Shown here piece by piece: positions 35,127 through 46,225 of a stretch of 64,000 nt of DNA. Numbering within the stretch: the first letter of the stretch is position 1; each line of letters opens with the position of its first letter. The translations under genes and the position numbers were made by a program. Source of the stretch: Aldrovandia affinis (taxonomy: Eukaryota > Chordata > Actinopteri > Notacanthiformes > Halosauridae). Under the pieces are notes generated by a model. The model saw nothing but the letters and a program-made list of their open reading frames with translations. It did not search any database and was not told the DNA's origin. The stretch covers positions 744,001-808,000 of the forward strand of contig JAINUG010000168.1 in assembly GCA_029706075.1 (NCBI GenBank), in the 5' to 3' direction.

Positions 35127-36728
35127 TGTTGAGTTGAGTTGAGTTTATTTATCTCGAACAATCAACCATATAAAATTACAATAGAAAGGAAAAAACACAA
35201 AACGTAAACAGTTCAATCTAACAGTCTTCATCAAAAAAAAAGCGAAATAAATGCCAAATGCCTATAATGAAAATCATATCTTCCCTTTCTATCCATGAAC
35301 AATTTTTGAATGTTACCTGGCAGTACATTATTCCGTGCTTTAAACATAATTTGTGCAGTTCTAAATTTCACTATATCCATACATTTCAAAGTCTGTGTCT
35401 TTAGAAACAGTTGATTAGTATGCTCATGATACCCAACATGATTTACTATTCTTATTGCTTTTTTTTGCAGTGTGCATATCTTCTGCAGGGTGCTCTTATA
35501 AGTATTACCCCATACTTCCACACAGTAGATTAAATATGGTAATATAAGTGCGCAATACAGAGTGTGCAGTGTTTTCTGATTCAGGATGTATCTTATTTTA
35601 CCCAATATTCCAATGCTCCTGGCAATCTTAGTGCACAAAATGTGTATTTGGGGTTTCCAGCAGAGCTCATGGTCTATTACAACACCCAGAAACTTGTTTT
35701 CATATACTCTTTCTATTACCACATTATCAATTTCCACTTGAACATCTGCATTTATTTTACGATTTCCAAATAACATAAATTTAGTTTTGTTCAAGTTTAA
35801 TGATAACTTGTTTGTATTGAACCAACATTTTAATTTACACATTTCTTTCGTGACCACCTCCAAGAGCTGCTGCAAGTCCTCCCCAGAATAAAAAATATTT
35901 GTGTCATCTGCAAAAACAACACATTTCAATGCATTTGATACTTTACAAATATCATTGATGTATAGAATAAACAATTTGGGGCCCAGGACTGACCCCTGTG
36001 GGACACCATAGGTAATGTTTAGGCACATTGACTTGTGATGACCAATCTGTACAAATTGCTGCCTATTTCCTATATAACTTTTTAGCCAATTGAAAGCCCC
36101 TCTAACACCATACCTATCCATCTTTTTGAGCAGTATTTCATGATCAGTCGTATCGAATGCTTTTTTTTAGATCAATGAATATTCCCACTGCATATTTTTT
36201 CTTATCTATACATCCTTAGAAGTTGATCTGTCTGATCTGAAACCATACTGACTGTCCATTAGCAAGTTAAATAAAATTGTCCAGTCTTGAAACAAAAAGT
36301 ATCTTTGAGAACTGAGAAAGTAAGGAAACCGGTCCCATAGTTGGGGTAAAGATGTTTCTCACCAGCTTTATATAATGGGATGACTTTGGCCACTTTCATT
36401 TTATCTGGGAATGTACCCTTTTTGAATGATAAATTACATATATGTGTTATTGGATCAACAATTCCATCTATTAATTTCTTTATCAGAGCCATATTTATAT
36501 TTATATCATTCCAATCTGTGGAAGTTTTATTCATACACTTATTTACAATATCAATCATTTCCTTTTTTTCTATAGTTCCCAAAAGGATTGAGTTTGTGTT
36601 TCTCTCTTCACAGTCCTCATCAGCACATCTCTTCCTAGTATTATTTATTTCATTAGCCAGTTTTGGACCCGCATTAACAAAGAAGTTGTTAAATCCCTCA
36701 ACCACATCATTCATATTTGTAATTTGTA
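35127..36728 (-). pseudogene. Jockey-group LINE reverse transcriptase, 3' half of a LINE split by a retrovirus
   Basis: On the minus strand from about 36728, the RT starts MNDVVEGFNNFFVNAGPKLA, then KTSTDWNDININMALIKKLI and FPDKMKVAKVIPLYKAGEKH. A frameshift follows near 36.2-36.3 kb. It then continues into the frame identical to copy 1 (36121-35231), with [14 protein letters not shown] and EVWGNTY blocks. The tail ATAAACTCAACTCAACTCAA is at the low-coordinate end. The 5' half with the endonuclease lies at 42.65-43.39 kb, so the retrovirus separates them. This is the arrangement before the duplication. Confidence 0.85.
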
Positions 36729-36906
36729 AACACTTGCACCAAATGAGAAAACAGAACACACAACCAATATTCAACAGAGTTTATTCAACCAAATGCATTC
36801 GGGGTTCACTGCCTCCCTGCCAGGCAATGAACAAATCATTTCCGGAGACAACACTTCTTTATACACAATAATTTAGACAAAAGCTTTAGCCTCGCCCACA
36901 CACCAG
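36729..36906 (-). repeat. Retroviral LTR piece (3' LTR)
   Basis: Direct repeat of 42,367-42,542 with few differences, for example ACAGAGTTTATT here against TTTAAA there. The U5 end present in the other copy is missing here. LINE coding sequence begins directly on the low side. Confidence 0.82.
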
Positions 36907-37034
36907 GGCTAAATTCTTAAGACCATCCATAGCTTGATCTATGGTTTTACCCTCCGCATCGTTATCAGGTATGTAGGTACAACACGCAGTTCCAATTATG
37001 TGGCAGGACCATACGATTTTGAATTGTCATTAAT

Positions 37035-37888
37035 CTAAGTGCTGTCAACTCGTTTTTTATTTTGTATTTTATTCAGTGTGAAATTGATCAATGCACTCAG
37101 GCGGTAGTTTATTGTCTCTACCCTTAACATTAATTTTCCCACTCCCATTTGAGGAAAAATACTAAGAACAGCTTTGTTCCCTGCACTCCAAAGTTTGTGA
37201 TCTTCTGGAACATTACTTCCCCATATTGCATCATGCTTATCCTCTAAGGATCTTTTTGCACGACCCTGTGTTTCAGTGCTTATTACCCATGTATTGTCAG
37301 TTAGCATTACATATGCACAAGTTCCATGCCACTTCTTAGGCAGAGCTATGTACACATTGTGTCCGCAAAGCCAGTACCACCCATCCACTGCCCTAGTGCC
37401 GTTTTCTGTAGGTGCTAACGTGGAACACCTTGTCTCCTTTAAGGGCGTTCCGGTGATTCTATTCTTACAGTAGGAGTACACTGCCCCATCGCATTGGGAT
37501 GTCTCCCCCACCGGGACTGTTCCCTTCCCTCGTACAAATTTTTTAAAGGTCTTATGCGGGCGTAATCAAATGTTGTCGTGAGGTTTGTAATAAACCTTGT
37601 CAATCAGTGCAATTTATTCCCGTCAGTATATTCGTAGCAGTTCACTTTGGTTGTAATTTTGTGGGTTGGGTCAAAGAATTTAAGTGTTCCTGTATGAGTT
37701 GAGAGCCCTATGGCACATGTTACAGTCCAGGACACATTTATTCCAATTCCCGGGGGTTGGTCCACAGTCACCCTTGGTGCTACGGATGATGCCGGTAGAT
37801 AACATAACATAACATAACATAAGGGGAAGACGAGAACAGGCCATTCAGCCCAATACTGCTCATCCATTCCTACCACTAATCTGCTCAC
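37035..37888 (-). pseudogene. Retroviral env fragments
   Basis: Two minus-strand frames (37888-37604 and 37511-37035) look like envelope surface-unit sequence. They are cysteine-rich, with a W-x-x-CG-x-N-x-Y segment and a basic RAKRS stretch that resembles a furin-type SU/TM cleavage site (about 37250). The first ~25 codons of the upper frame come from an inserted CR1-like 3' tail (37,797-37,880). A frame break lies between 37.51 and 37.60 kb, and little TM sequence remains. It is a defective old copy, and I give no reconstruction. The position next to the 3' LTR fits env. Confidence 0.72.
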
Positions 37889-37905
37889 ACGCTAGAGTGT
37901 AGATG
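37797..37905 (-). mobile_element. CR1-like 3' tail fragment inside the retrovirus
   Basis: AACATAACATAACATAACAT repeats are followed by CAGGCCATTCAGCCCA, the recurring 3' end of fish CR1-type LINEs (compare GGCCATTCGGCCCATC at 43.44 kb). It sits between the integrase end and env. Confidence 0.6.
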
Positions 37906-38154
37906 TGTGTATACGTAACAGTTGGTCTATACAGAAGCTTTTACAAATCTCTTCCCTCTTATACCGTGATTATCATCAATATGGTCAAAGACCCCACTGC
38001 CCGCCACTGGAGGTTCGCCATAGCTATGTCTAAATCCCAGTAAGAGGGTTGTTTGCTTCACCGGCTTTGAGACAGGTTGTGTTCTATATTTCACACCTCC
38101 CTTTGTAGCCGGACTTCTCCCTTCTGAGCACAACTCTTTTAGGTACTACCCTTT

Positions 38155-38345
38155 GTTACCTTTTTACAGTGGGACAGATGCACCCAGGTGGATCGCTCGA
38201 CAATCTTTACTGCTGTTGGAGTTGTTAGTAGCACCTGATACGGCCCTTTCCACTTTGGTTGATGCCACGCCTTGTGCCTTGGATCTTTAATCAATACCCA
38301 GTCCCCGACCTGCAGCTTTTCTTTTGGTATTCCAGCTGTAAGAGT
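38155..38345 (-). pseudogene. Retroviral integrase C-terminal domain fragment
   Basis: The minus-strand frame has the [12 protein letters not shown] and [15 protein letters not shown] blocks, the GPY/F-type C-terminal domain of gamma-like integrases, ending with a SHCKK-like block. It lies just upstream of env, as in simple retroviruses. The catalytic core that should lie at 38.4-39.2 kb is not recognisable. Confidence 0.78.
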
Positions 38346-39200
38346 TTACACATTTCTTGTTTATTAGATAACATTTTCTTCATAACGCAATGTGCGATTA
38401 TCCTCTAATATTCTCACTTTGATCCTTCGAGCCTCCCTCTCTAGGGCGCAGCTCCAGGCTGGATGCCTTTCCGCTGAGTTCCTCCACCCCGACTCCTCGG
38501 AGTGAAGTATTTAAGTATTTTCTAAGTATTATTTTCTAATTATTATCTAAGTATTTTCTTTTCAAAAATACTGGTCACAGAAAGCACTACTCACTTACTA
38601 ACACATTCGGTTTCAGTTTATAGTGGCCTGACTGTACATTGAGCCGGACGCGGTGGCCATTTCTCATGGTCTTAATGCTGGTGACCCAGTCGATAGCGAT
38701 CCCAGACCCCGTAGTAGCTGTTAACCACCCGGTTAGGAACCGACGGTCTGATCCCTATCCCACTTCGCTATGGGTATAGAAACTTTGACCGTTTTCACCA
38801 GCCTTGCCTGTTCACAGAGGTCGTCTCTAACGCCCCTCTGCTAGGTGTGGACTGTCATCCACGTACCACGCACTGCCTACATACTTACATGCGACAGCCA
38901 TGCCGATTAGACGGTACCACGGCAGTATGTCCATTCATACTTCATCAGACACAGGGGCCTTCAGTCTTCTCCCCAGCACTATACCGCATCTTTAACGTGC
39001 CCTCGGAACGTTGCAATTCCGCCTCCGCCTGTTAGAGACTAGGTTCGGGGTGCCTAATCCCCTGCCTAATCTCCAAATGGGCTTTTCCCATCTAGGTATT
39101 ATTTCTCTACAAATAATTTTTTTGCCACAGTTGTGCATCAATTTTTGGCTTCTACCCAACCTGAGAATGGGTCAATCATTACTAAGCAGCTCTTTTTCCC
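38346..39200. other. Retroviral internal region without recognisable coding
   Basis: The integrase core is expected here, but I see no catalytic D,D-35-E pattern in any frame. The sequence includes GC-richer stretches at 38.4-38.5 and 38.64-39.05 kb that may be a foreign insertion or a diverged region. Confidence 0.4.
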
Positions 39201-39229
39201 CTCACTTCGTGTGAGGTGGATAAAATCCA

Positions 39230-40300
39230 TCATCCAAGATTCAAATAGGCAAAACATGTTAAACACCTTTTACAAAAAAATTTGTATAGTTTGTAAATCC
39301 AAACGTATAACGTTTGTTTATCATATCTACCCTCCCTCCTCTTGAGACATGGCATATGCCATGACTCAACTCTGCAGCTATGGTAAACAAAGATCTCGGT
39401 AATACACGTTTCTTTTCTGGGCCCACCCACAGGCCCCACATCCTTTTCTCTGGTACCCCTGCTTCATGTTGCATGTCTCTCAAGAGAGTGTAATCGAGAG
39501 TGACGCAATCAATCTCTTTAAACACTCCCTGAGTGTCTGCAGCTGCTTCTTTTGCAGCAGAGTCTGCGAATGCTTCCCCAGGGACACCTCATCTGTTCCT
39601 TTCGTATGTGGTGCACATTTCCGTCTCGTCAGTGTTTTGGGTTTCTGTACTGCCACAATCAGTGCCAGTATCAATGGTCCCTGCGTTATTGGTTTACCCT
39701 GTTGAAGTCATTATTTTTTCAGGATCCATCCACATAGAATGTTACTTCTGCGTCATGAATGGGTGTGTCCATTAACCCGGGGCGTGCTGCCACAGACGTT
39801 TTGTTTGCCACAGATTGTTTCAGCTACACAATCGTGAGGATCTCCATCCTCAGCAGTTGTCAGCAAGGTAGCCGGATTAAGTGTGGTGCATTTTACAATT
39901 GTTAGATTAGGAGCTGTTAGTAGAGTCGCCATACAGCTCAGCTGTCTTGCTGGTGACAAGAATGTACGTTTTGTTTGCATTAGTAATACAGAAACTACAT
40001 GTGGTACCATCAGTGTCAATGGTTGGTATAACACTATGGTTTGTGAGGCTTTTACTGCTAATGCTGCTGCTTCTACAGCATGGCAGTCCTCGTGCTACAG
40101 GATCCAGTTCTGTGGAGTAATAAGCAATTGGTCTTTGCTTACCTCCAAACCTGTTTTACCTGCTCAAAGGCTTCGTTGACTTCAGGAGTCCATTTGATTG
40201 GATTTCGAGCCTCCATTGGTTTGCTGTAAATACAATCTAACAGTGGCTGCATCAATTGTGCATAATTACACATCCAGGTTCGGCAGAAATGTATCATTCC
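39230..40300 (-). pseudogene. Retroviral RT connection, RNase H and integrase N-terminal region, broken
   Basis: Minus-strand pieces in order: an RT connection block with IKWTPEVNEAFEQVKQ (about 40145-40215), a PIAYYSTELDPVARGLP block (about 40075-40130), and a frame with LSPARQL and PNLTIVKCTTLNPATLL (about 39840-39960). An FYVDGS RNase H active-site start is at about 39720. A segment with VPEKRMWGLW and RSLFTIAAELSHG resembles the zinc-binding start of integrase (39260-39480). Frame changes between almost every block show many indels. The order is that of a gamma/epsilon-type pol gene. Confidence 0.78.
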
Positions 40301-40379
40301 TAAAAAAAATAATATATCATCTGTTTTTTATTTTATTTTAGGGTTTGGGGCCTGCTGTTTTCCTATCCTGAAAGGCTCT

Positions 40380-40560
40380 GCCTTGAGCTGAGATAGCGTG
40401 TCCCAGATATTTTTCTTCTGGGAGACACCACTGTCATTTTCCCTTGCTTACCTTGTGGCCTTGAGGCCAGAAAGACCAAACATGCCTTTTAGTCTATTTC
40501 GCAGTGCTCCCGAGAAGAGAGCAATTCAATATGTCGTCTACATACAGGAGGATTTTTTTA
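40380..40560 (-). pseudogene. Retroviral RT palm fragment with YVDD
   Basis: The catalytic YVDD box of a retroviral reverse transcriptase is encoded at 40533-40544 (minus strand, context LLYVDDIL). Upstream of it (higher coordinates) the rest of the RT and the protease are not recognisable. Confidence 0.78.
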
Positions 40561-40564
40561 TTTT

Positions 40565-42300
40565 TTTATTTTTTAATCATAGATACTGCCAAAATGCCTA
40601 AAATGCCTAAAATGTAAAATGTACATAGTACAGTGCAGATCAGATGGATCGTTCATTTTCAGATCCTTCGCTGTCTACAATGAATGCATCATTTTTTTAC
40701 TTTTCTTCTCTTTTTTTATTTTGAGCCCAGAGTGTTTGCAGAACATCATACAATACCTAATTATTTCTCTGATGTAAATTAGGATGGTCATTGGAAAGAG
40801 CCAGCAGTGTGCTGTACGGTTCAAATTGCAGTTGTATATGCACACAGCGTTATACAGGCAAAGAATAATATTTTTACAACCTTGGATTTCTGTCTGCACT
40901 CCCTACCAGGCGGCATTTCTCTAACCCAAGAACCCACATCTTCCCATTCACATTCGGTCATTTTCGATAATGAAATATGCGGGCGGGTGCCTGATTCGTT
41001 CAAATAATCATTTCTGCTCTTCACTCAAGCTTACTAGAATTCCAGTCAATTTCGGTCAACTATACATGGTGCCTCAACATCTCGTTTCGTTTATTTGCGG
41101 CATGTTCCAGAAACACTTATATTCTGTCTTAGTCAGGGGCAAGAAAGCAGTGTTATAAGAGTTCGCTGGGGCTGTCTGCTCGGACGGAATAAATTCACAC
41201 AGTTGTGCATGACTGGCAGTATATCAATTCCCATGTATAATATCAATCTATCAATTGTATAGAATTCCCAAAACTATTTCCAATAGTACCTATACAAGTG
41301 ACGTGACTGACAACCCATTAGTATTCTATCACATTCAATAGTATTTTTTTTCTTCATTTTAATTGGTCTTCCCTAGCCGTTCGCTCGAAGTGAATAGCAT
41401 GTTCTATTATCACTTGCAATCGGCACGTTGCCCACGTAATTACATATCCTTTAATTAACATTGTTAATGCAGGAGTGAGGCCGTTCAAGAACGCATTTTT
41501 CAGCGTTCATAAACCCCATATTATTATTTGCAGGTGGTTCAAGACCACTGGTAGCATTAAACACTTTTTTAAGACTTTTTTAAGACTGTGTACACCATTA
41601 TCATTTCGTTTTTATTTTGCACACAGTCCAAAATTTTTATGTACACTTTTATTCACTTTTATTCACTCAAGCGCAATTGCATTCATGTCACATTCATTTT
41701 TTATTCACTCATACTATGAATAAACACTTGACTTTAGTTTATTTTGTAAATTCTCCCCAGGTAAATCCCAGAGGCAATTGAACAAACACTTAATGAATAA
41801 TACATTATTTGTCAAACCTCAAACCTCCCCCTAAGAAGTTCCACGCGTAACCCTTAAACTTCTCACCTAATACCTCTTAGAAAACAGTTCCTCACGTGTA
41901 CCGTTTCAGGCGCGTTAGGCTCCAACCTAACAAATTGGAGACACCTCAGGGACTTGAACCCCCTCCCGGAGACCGGGAGTGTCACCACCCAATCAGGCAT
42001 TCAACCCCCGCCACTAAAAAGTTCCACGTTCACTATTTTCACTTATGTTCTGTCACTCACTTTTATGGCAAGGCTCTAGGTTCAATATCACACTTTTATC
42101 TTAAATAGAATTCGGAAAAATCCCGTCACTCACCGCACTTCCAGAGGAACGTTGGCTGTCTGGCCTCGCTAATTATTCAAGGGTCCTGCCCGATCCGGAC
42201 CGAGGACTTTCTCAAAAAACTTGTCTCTCATAAAAACAACAAGCCCCGTGCACGGTTTCAGACCTCACGCCTTTCCTCTGCGCCCGTGCGGTGAGATATT
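40565..42300. other. Region where retroviral gag/protease would lie; not recognisable
   Basis: About 1.7 kb with short ORFs only and no capsid, zinc-knuckle or protease motif. CTAAAATGCCTAAAATGTAA near 40600 resembles a LINE/SINE tail, so foreign insertions may have replaced gag. A CCTCCCGGAGACCGGGAG hairpin lies near 41,960. Confidence 0.4.
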
Positions 42301-42303
42301 GGG

Positions 42304-42321
42304 ATCCCGGACGAACCCCCA
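42304..42321 (-). promoter_or_regulatory. Retroviral primer-binding site, tRNA-Pro type
   Basis: On the minus strand the 18 bases read TGGGGGTTCGTCCGGGAT. This is the tRNA-Pro-type site used by gamma-retroviruses, with T instead of the usual C at position 7. It lies 2 bases from the LTR end (TG.. at 42,324), the normal spacing, and so fixes the LTR boundary and the provirus orientation. Confidence 0.85.
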
Positions 42322-42323
42322 AT

Positions 42324-42542
42324 TGTTAGGTTCATAAAATTCAGAAGACCTACAAAGTGAATAGAGAACACTTGCACCAAATGAGAAAACAGAACATACA
42401 ACCAATATTCAACTTTAAATTCAACCAAATGCATTCGGGGTTCACTGCCTCCCTGCCAGGCAATGAACAAATCATTTCCGGAGAGAACACTTCTTTATAC
42501 ACAATAATTTAGACAAAAGCTTTAGCCTCGCCCACACACCAG
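42324..42542 (-). repeat. Retroviral LTR piece (5' LTR)
   Basis: Starts TGTTAGGTTCATAAAATTCA directly beside the primer-binding site. Positions 42,367-42,542 repeat 36,729-36,906. The U3 end on the high side is not certain. Confidence 0.82.
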
Positions 42543-42649
42543 TATTCTTCCATCTCTCGTCTTATCTTTTGGCAAGGCACACTGCTCTGACATCGACTGT
42601 GTGACTGACTAGCTCTCTGCAAAAACAGTCCTAAGAAACAGTACAAGTA

Positions 42650-43390
42650 TGTGAAGTTATTCAGAAACAATTTTTAAACACAGAATTTCTCTATCAAGTT
42701 ATAATTCAGTAAATCATTTCTAAATGCAGATATAGATTCCTTAGTTCTCACTCTCCTCTATTTTATTTAATAAAACTCCCTTTTCTTCCTATAGTTACAT
42801 TCATAAATTGTAAAGACAGGAAGGTTATCGCTAATGTAGTTCATTAATAATCCACTCACAGAGTTGCTTTCCATATTGTTTGTAAATATATTGTCAATCA
42901 GAGTGGCACAGTGGGATGTTATTCTACTTGGTTTTGTGATTGTAGGAAAAAGACTCATACTGTACATTACTTCAATTAATTCATCTGTCAATTTGTGCTT
43001 GTTGGGATTCAACAAGTCTATGTTAAAATCCCCACAAACATAATTGATCTTTTGCTTAGTTTTGGTAAACAACCTTTCCATATTGTCTGTGAAGATATTA
43101 ATGTTGAATCCTGGTTTTATATACACACAACTAACAATTACATTTTTCATTCTTTCCATACATATTTCAATAGTAATACACTCCATCACATCATCAATGA
43201 TTACCGACATGCTATCAACAACCTTATAATTGAGGCCTTTGTCAATGGAGAGCCACACCTCCACCATTTTTGCTCTCTCTATTGATGAAATTAAATTCAT
43301 ATCCCTGTAGATAAAAATCTGTTCCCTTATCTGCATTAAGCCATGTTTCGGAAACAGCTTTAATATTAAAGGGTTTTATAAACTGTCTTA
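42650..43390 (-). pseudogene. Jockey-group LINE endonuclease domain, 5' half of the split LINE
   Basis: The minus strand encodes an apurinic-type (EEP) endonuclease, which nicks target DNA. Blocks are KAVSETWLN and ESKNGGGVALH (about 43265-43375), a frameshift, then INYVCGDFNIDLLNPNKHKL (GDFN active site, about 43010), ITKPSRITSHCATLIDNIFT and NYISDNLPVFTIYE (SDN/H-type end). RTKESISAFRNDLL-like codons follow to about 42,670. The RT half is at 35.1-36.7 kb, beyond the retrovirus. The 5' end is truncated where CR1 sequence begins (43,391). Confidence 0.85.
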
Positions 43391-43600
43391 AGTACATAAG
43401 AACATAAGAACATAAGAATACATAATGATGAGAATGGGCCATTCGGCCCATCTAGGCTCATCATGTCCTAATCTAAAGAGTATCTAGTACTACATCTAGC
43501 CTGGACTTGAATATCCCAAGCGTTTCTGCCACTACTACCTGACCTGGCAAGCTGTTCCAGGCATTGACAACTCTCCTGTTGAAATGAATGATAGATGCTC
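43391..43600 (-). mobile_element. CR1 LINE 3' end fragment
   Basis: The tail (AACATAAG)n is at 43,395-43,418, followed by GGGCCATTCGGCCCATCTAG and the end of ORF2 (minus strand, about 43,480-43,570). It is the same 3' end as the plus-strand copy at 47.76-48.14 kb. Confidence 0.85.
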
Positions 43601-43849
43601 ATATTTAATATTGGTATTAAGCTGCTGCTATGTGTAATATCAGCAGTTTGTATTAATATTATAAAAAAGGTTAAGTACACATCCAAACATCATTCGCAAC
43701 AGGTGAAAAAGGGCTTTCATTCCAATCACGTGGTTCTTCATATTAGAACATTATAAACATAACTAGCTAACAATCTTATGCCTAGCTGGCCACAGGGACA
43801 TATTATGCTTTCGTAGGCTACTGTTAGCCGCCTAGCATGCCACAAATGT

Positions 43850-43967
43850 CTTTGTCAGACCCCACTTAGAATACTGTGTGCAGTTCTGGGCACCGCACTA
43901 CAAGAAAGATATAGAAGCTCTTGGAAAAAGTCCAAAGAAGGGCAACTAAACTAATACCTGGTATGAA
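43850..43967 (+). mobile_element. CR1 LINE internal fragment
   Basis: The plus strand encodes [20 protein letters not shown] and IEAL, the block just upstream of the CR1 ORF2 end that is also present in the minus-strand CR1 at 9.25-10.09 kb. Both ends are truncated. The right edge meets the L2 tail. Confidence 0.85.
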
Positions 43968-45244
43968 AATCAATCTTTATTTTTGTATAGCGCCATTTAC
44001 AAACAGGTTGTCACACAGCACTTCACAATTGGCATTTTCCAGAGGGAATAAAAAAAACTGAAAACCATTGGAGCCAATGTGGGAGACTGGAAAATTATTC
44101 CCTGACCCCTTAAAAGGCGGTCGAGATGAACTCCTGGAAAATTTTGGGATACAGAGAAAAACAACACAAATAGTCCTTGAGGCTCATGTGGCTTAACAGA
44201 CCACCGGAAGGGCATTCTAAGTGTAGGAGTGGTGTGGACCTCATCCCTCCAGATACCAGGGCAGGGCAGGGGATGGAACCAGCAGCTAGGGTCTGGGCCA
44301 GCGGCATCCGGTTAACACATGGCAGGGGTGGGGGGTTGACTCTGGGGCAGGTGAGCTCCGGGCAGGTGCCACGAAGCCGGGGAGAAAAGAGGAAAGGTGC
44401 AATTATGACTATGATAAATATCACAACGGATCAGGGGGAAGAGTAGTGATAACACTTTTGCACCAGCAAAAAGTAATCTAGGGCAGCATAACTAATTAGG
44501 TGAGTGGCACAGGGAGCACGCAGCCATGAGGGCACTCAGAGACCATCCCACCACATCATCAGCAATCCTGATAGGGGCGGATCATCACTTATGATTGGTG
44601 ACAGTAAGGATAGCTCATTGCACCAGGCTCTATTGCTACGCCCCCTCCACATCTGCACCTAATGACTATAAGAGACAATCTAAAAGAGATGTGTTTTTAA
44701 CCTAGACTTGAAAATTGAGACCGTGTCTGACTCCTTCACAGAGATGGGTAGACTGTTCCACAGTAAAGGAGCTCTATAGGAGAAAGCTCTGCCACCTGCT
44801 GTATTTTTTGATATTCTAGGGACTACCAAGTTGCCTGCATCTTGTGAGCGAAGTGAACGTGGGGGATTGTACGGATGAAGTAGATCCGTCAAGTAAGAGG
44901 GTGCAAATCCATGCAACACCTTATAAATTAAGAGGAGTACCTTATAGTCTACACGACAGGAAGCCAGTGAAGTGACGCTAACACAGGACTAATGTGCTCA
45001 TATTTCTTTGTTCTAGTCAGGATCCTTGCAGCAGCATTCTGTACGAGTTGTTTGCTCCTGAGTGAGGCATTGGAACAGCCAGACAGTAATGCATTGCAAT
45101 AATCTAATCTAGATGTAACAAAGGCATGTACCAATTTTTCTGCATCTATTAATGACAGGAAGCCCCTAATTTTGGCAATATTCCTCAGGTGAAAAAAGGC
45201 TATTCTGGAAATGTTTTTGATGTGACTATCAAATGAGAGACCAG
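43968..45244 (-). mobile_element. L2 LINE, 3' half (minus strand)
   Basis: The low end is the L2 tail in reverse (ATCAATCTTTATTTTTGTAT). The 3' UTR runs to about 44.68 kb. ORF2 C-terminal blocks then follow: APSYLTDLLHPYNPPRSLRS, APLLWNSLPISVKESDTVSI, SRLKTHLF (44680-44919) and [33 protein letters not shown] (44949-45134). The sequence is interrupted at 45244 by a Harbinger element and resumes at 46691. Confidence 0.9.
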
Positions 45245-45424
45245 GGGCCTCATTTATAAAACGTACTTACGCACAAATTTGATCTTAGAACGTGCATACG
45301 CTCAAATCCACGTCAAAGTTCAGATTTATAAAAACGGTCTTTGACGTGGAAAAGTACTTACCTCCACGTCAGGTTTCAACCTGTCGTACGCACTTTTCCT
45401 TGTGGCAATGTTGAAGTACTGCAG

Positions 45425-45835
45425 GTATTCGCGGTCTCGTCTCTTCTCTGTCCTGACCCCTCGCTGGTGAAATTATCTTCCGCAATCAGTCAGGACCGCG
45501 GAATCACTTGCGATCTTCCGCGAGAGACTCAAAACCCACCTTTTCAGACTCCACTACCACTGAATTCTGTACATCTAGCTAATTGTCATCACCACTGCCT
45601 ACTTGCTCAACACTATATACCCCTGCTTACTCCATTAAAAATAATAATTGACTAACCTTTTCCTTCCCAGTGTTACAGGTATGGTAGCTGCCTGCAATGG
45701 TTTATTGCTGTATTCGTGCACTGATCTCTTGCGCGTACTATGATTGTTCCTACCATGTATTAATGCACATCTTGTTAGTCGCTCTGGATAAGAGCATCTG
45801 CTAAATGTAAAATGTAATGTAAAAATGTATTCGAA
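45425..45835 (+). mobile_element. L2 LINE 3' end nested in the Harbinger element
   Basis: Begins in ORF2 (NYLPQSVRTAESLAIFRERL, KTHLFRLHYH stop, about 45470-45560). It runs through the 3' UTR (CAGACTCCACTACCACTGAA) to the stem-loop CGCTCTGGATAAGAGC and ATGTAAAATGTAATGTAA. The ORF2 end proves that the shorter copies at 20.7 and 56.9 kb are LINE 3' ends. Confidence 0.85.
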
Positions 45836-46135
45836 ATCTAACAGCGCCAACATGTCGTCTGCTGCCTATTATTATTATTATTATTTAGTAGTAGTAGTAG
45901 TATTACCAGATTGAACACATTGCTTAGGCTATACGTAATGGTTTGCACAATACATTTATTAATAAATTAAAACAACATAAGCTAAGCTACTTGTGGAAAA
46001 CAAAACAAAAACACACATTGGTTTTCCAAAACTACCCCAATTAGCATAATTGACACATCCTTGAAATGTATTTAATACATATTATGGTTCCACGCGTGTA
46101 AAACACTTCGGTCAATCTGTAGGCTATAAAATAGA

Positions 46136-46225
46136 ATGGCTTCGCTTCTCGAAGATATCGCCAACCGCGCAATAAGAAGGGAACGAGTTATTCGAGATTT
46201 TGGCCTCAGTTTTAAATCAGTTTAA
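46136..46225 (+). pseudogene. HARBI1-like transposase N-terminus, 29 codons
   Basis: ATG at 46136 starts MASLLEDIANRAIRRERVI, typical of the first residues of fish Harbinger (HARBI1-like) DDE transposases, followed by RDF. A stop follows at 46223. The DDE core is deleted. This fragment and the CAG target duplication together identify the element as PIF/Harbinger. Confidence 0.75.

Larger units (their letters stand above)
24952..36200 (+). repeat. Tandem duplication, copy 2 (11.25 kb)
   Basis: Copy 2 repeats copy 1 from TGACAGATGTGACGTG (10934) to CATATTTTTT (24951 = 36200), minus the 2.76 kb block. Its right edge runs on into intact LINE RT sequence. Differences I noticed are almost all run lengths: 25 against 15 T at the L1 tail, GTTAGGGGGTG against GTTAGGGGTG, GCAAAAATGCC against GCAAAATGCC, CTCCCTGG against CTCCTGG, plus a 5-bp GGCTA insertion near 31745. 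Confidence 0.97.
36729..42640 (-). mobile_element. Endogenous retrovirus, degraded, inserted in a LINE
   Basis: Read on the minus strand (5' at the high end): LTR, a tRNA-Pro-like primer-binding site, an unrecognised stretch where gag should be, RT, RNase H, integrase C-terminus, env and the second LTR. The order and blocks suggest a gamma/epsilon-like retrovirus. Many stops and indels make it defective. The outer limits are uncertain: the high end could lie anywhere between 42,543 and about 42,660, where LINE codons resume. No target duplication was found. Confidence 0.8.
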
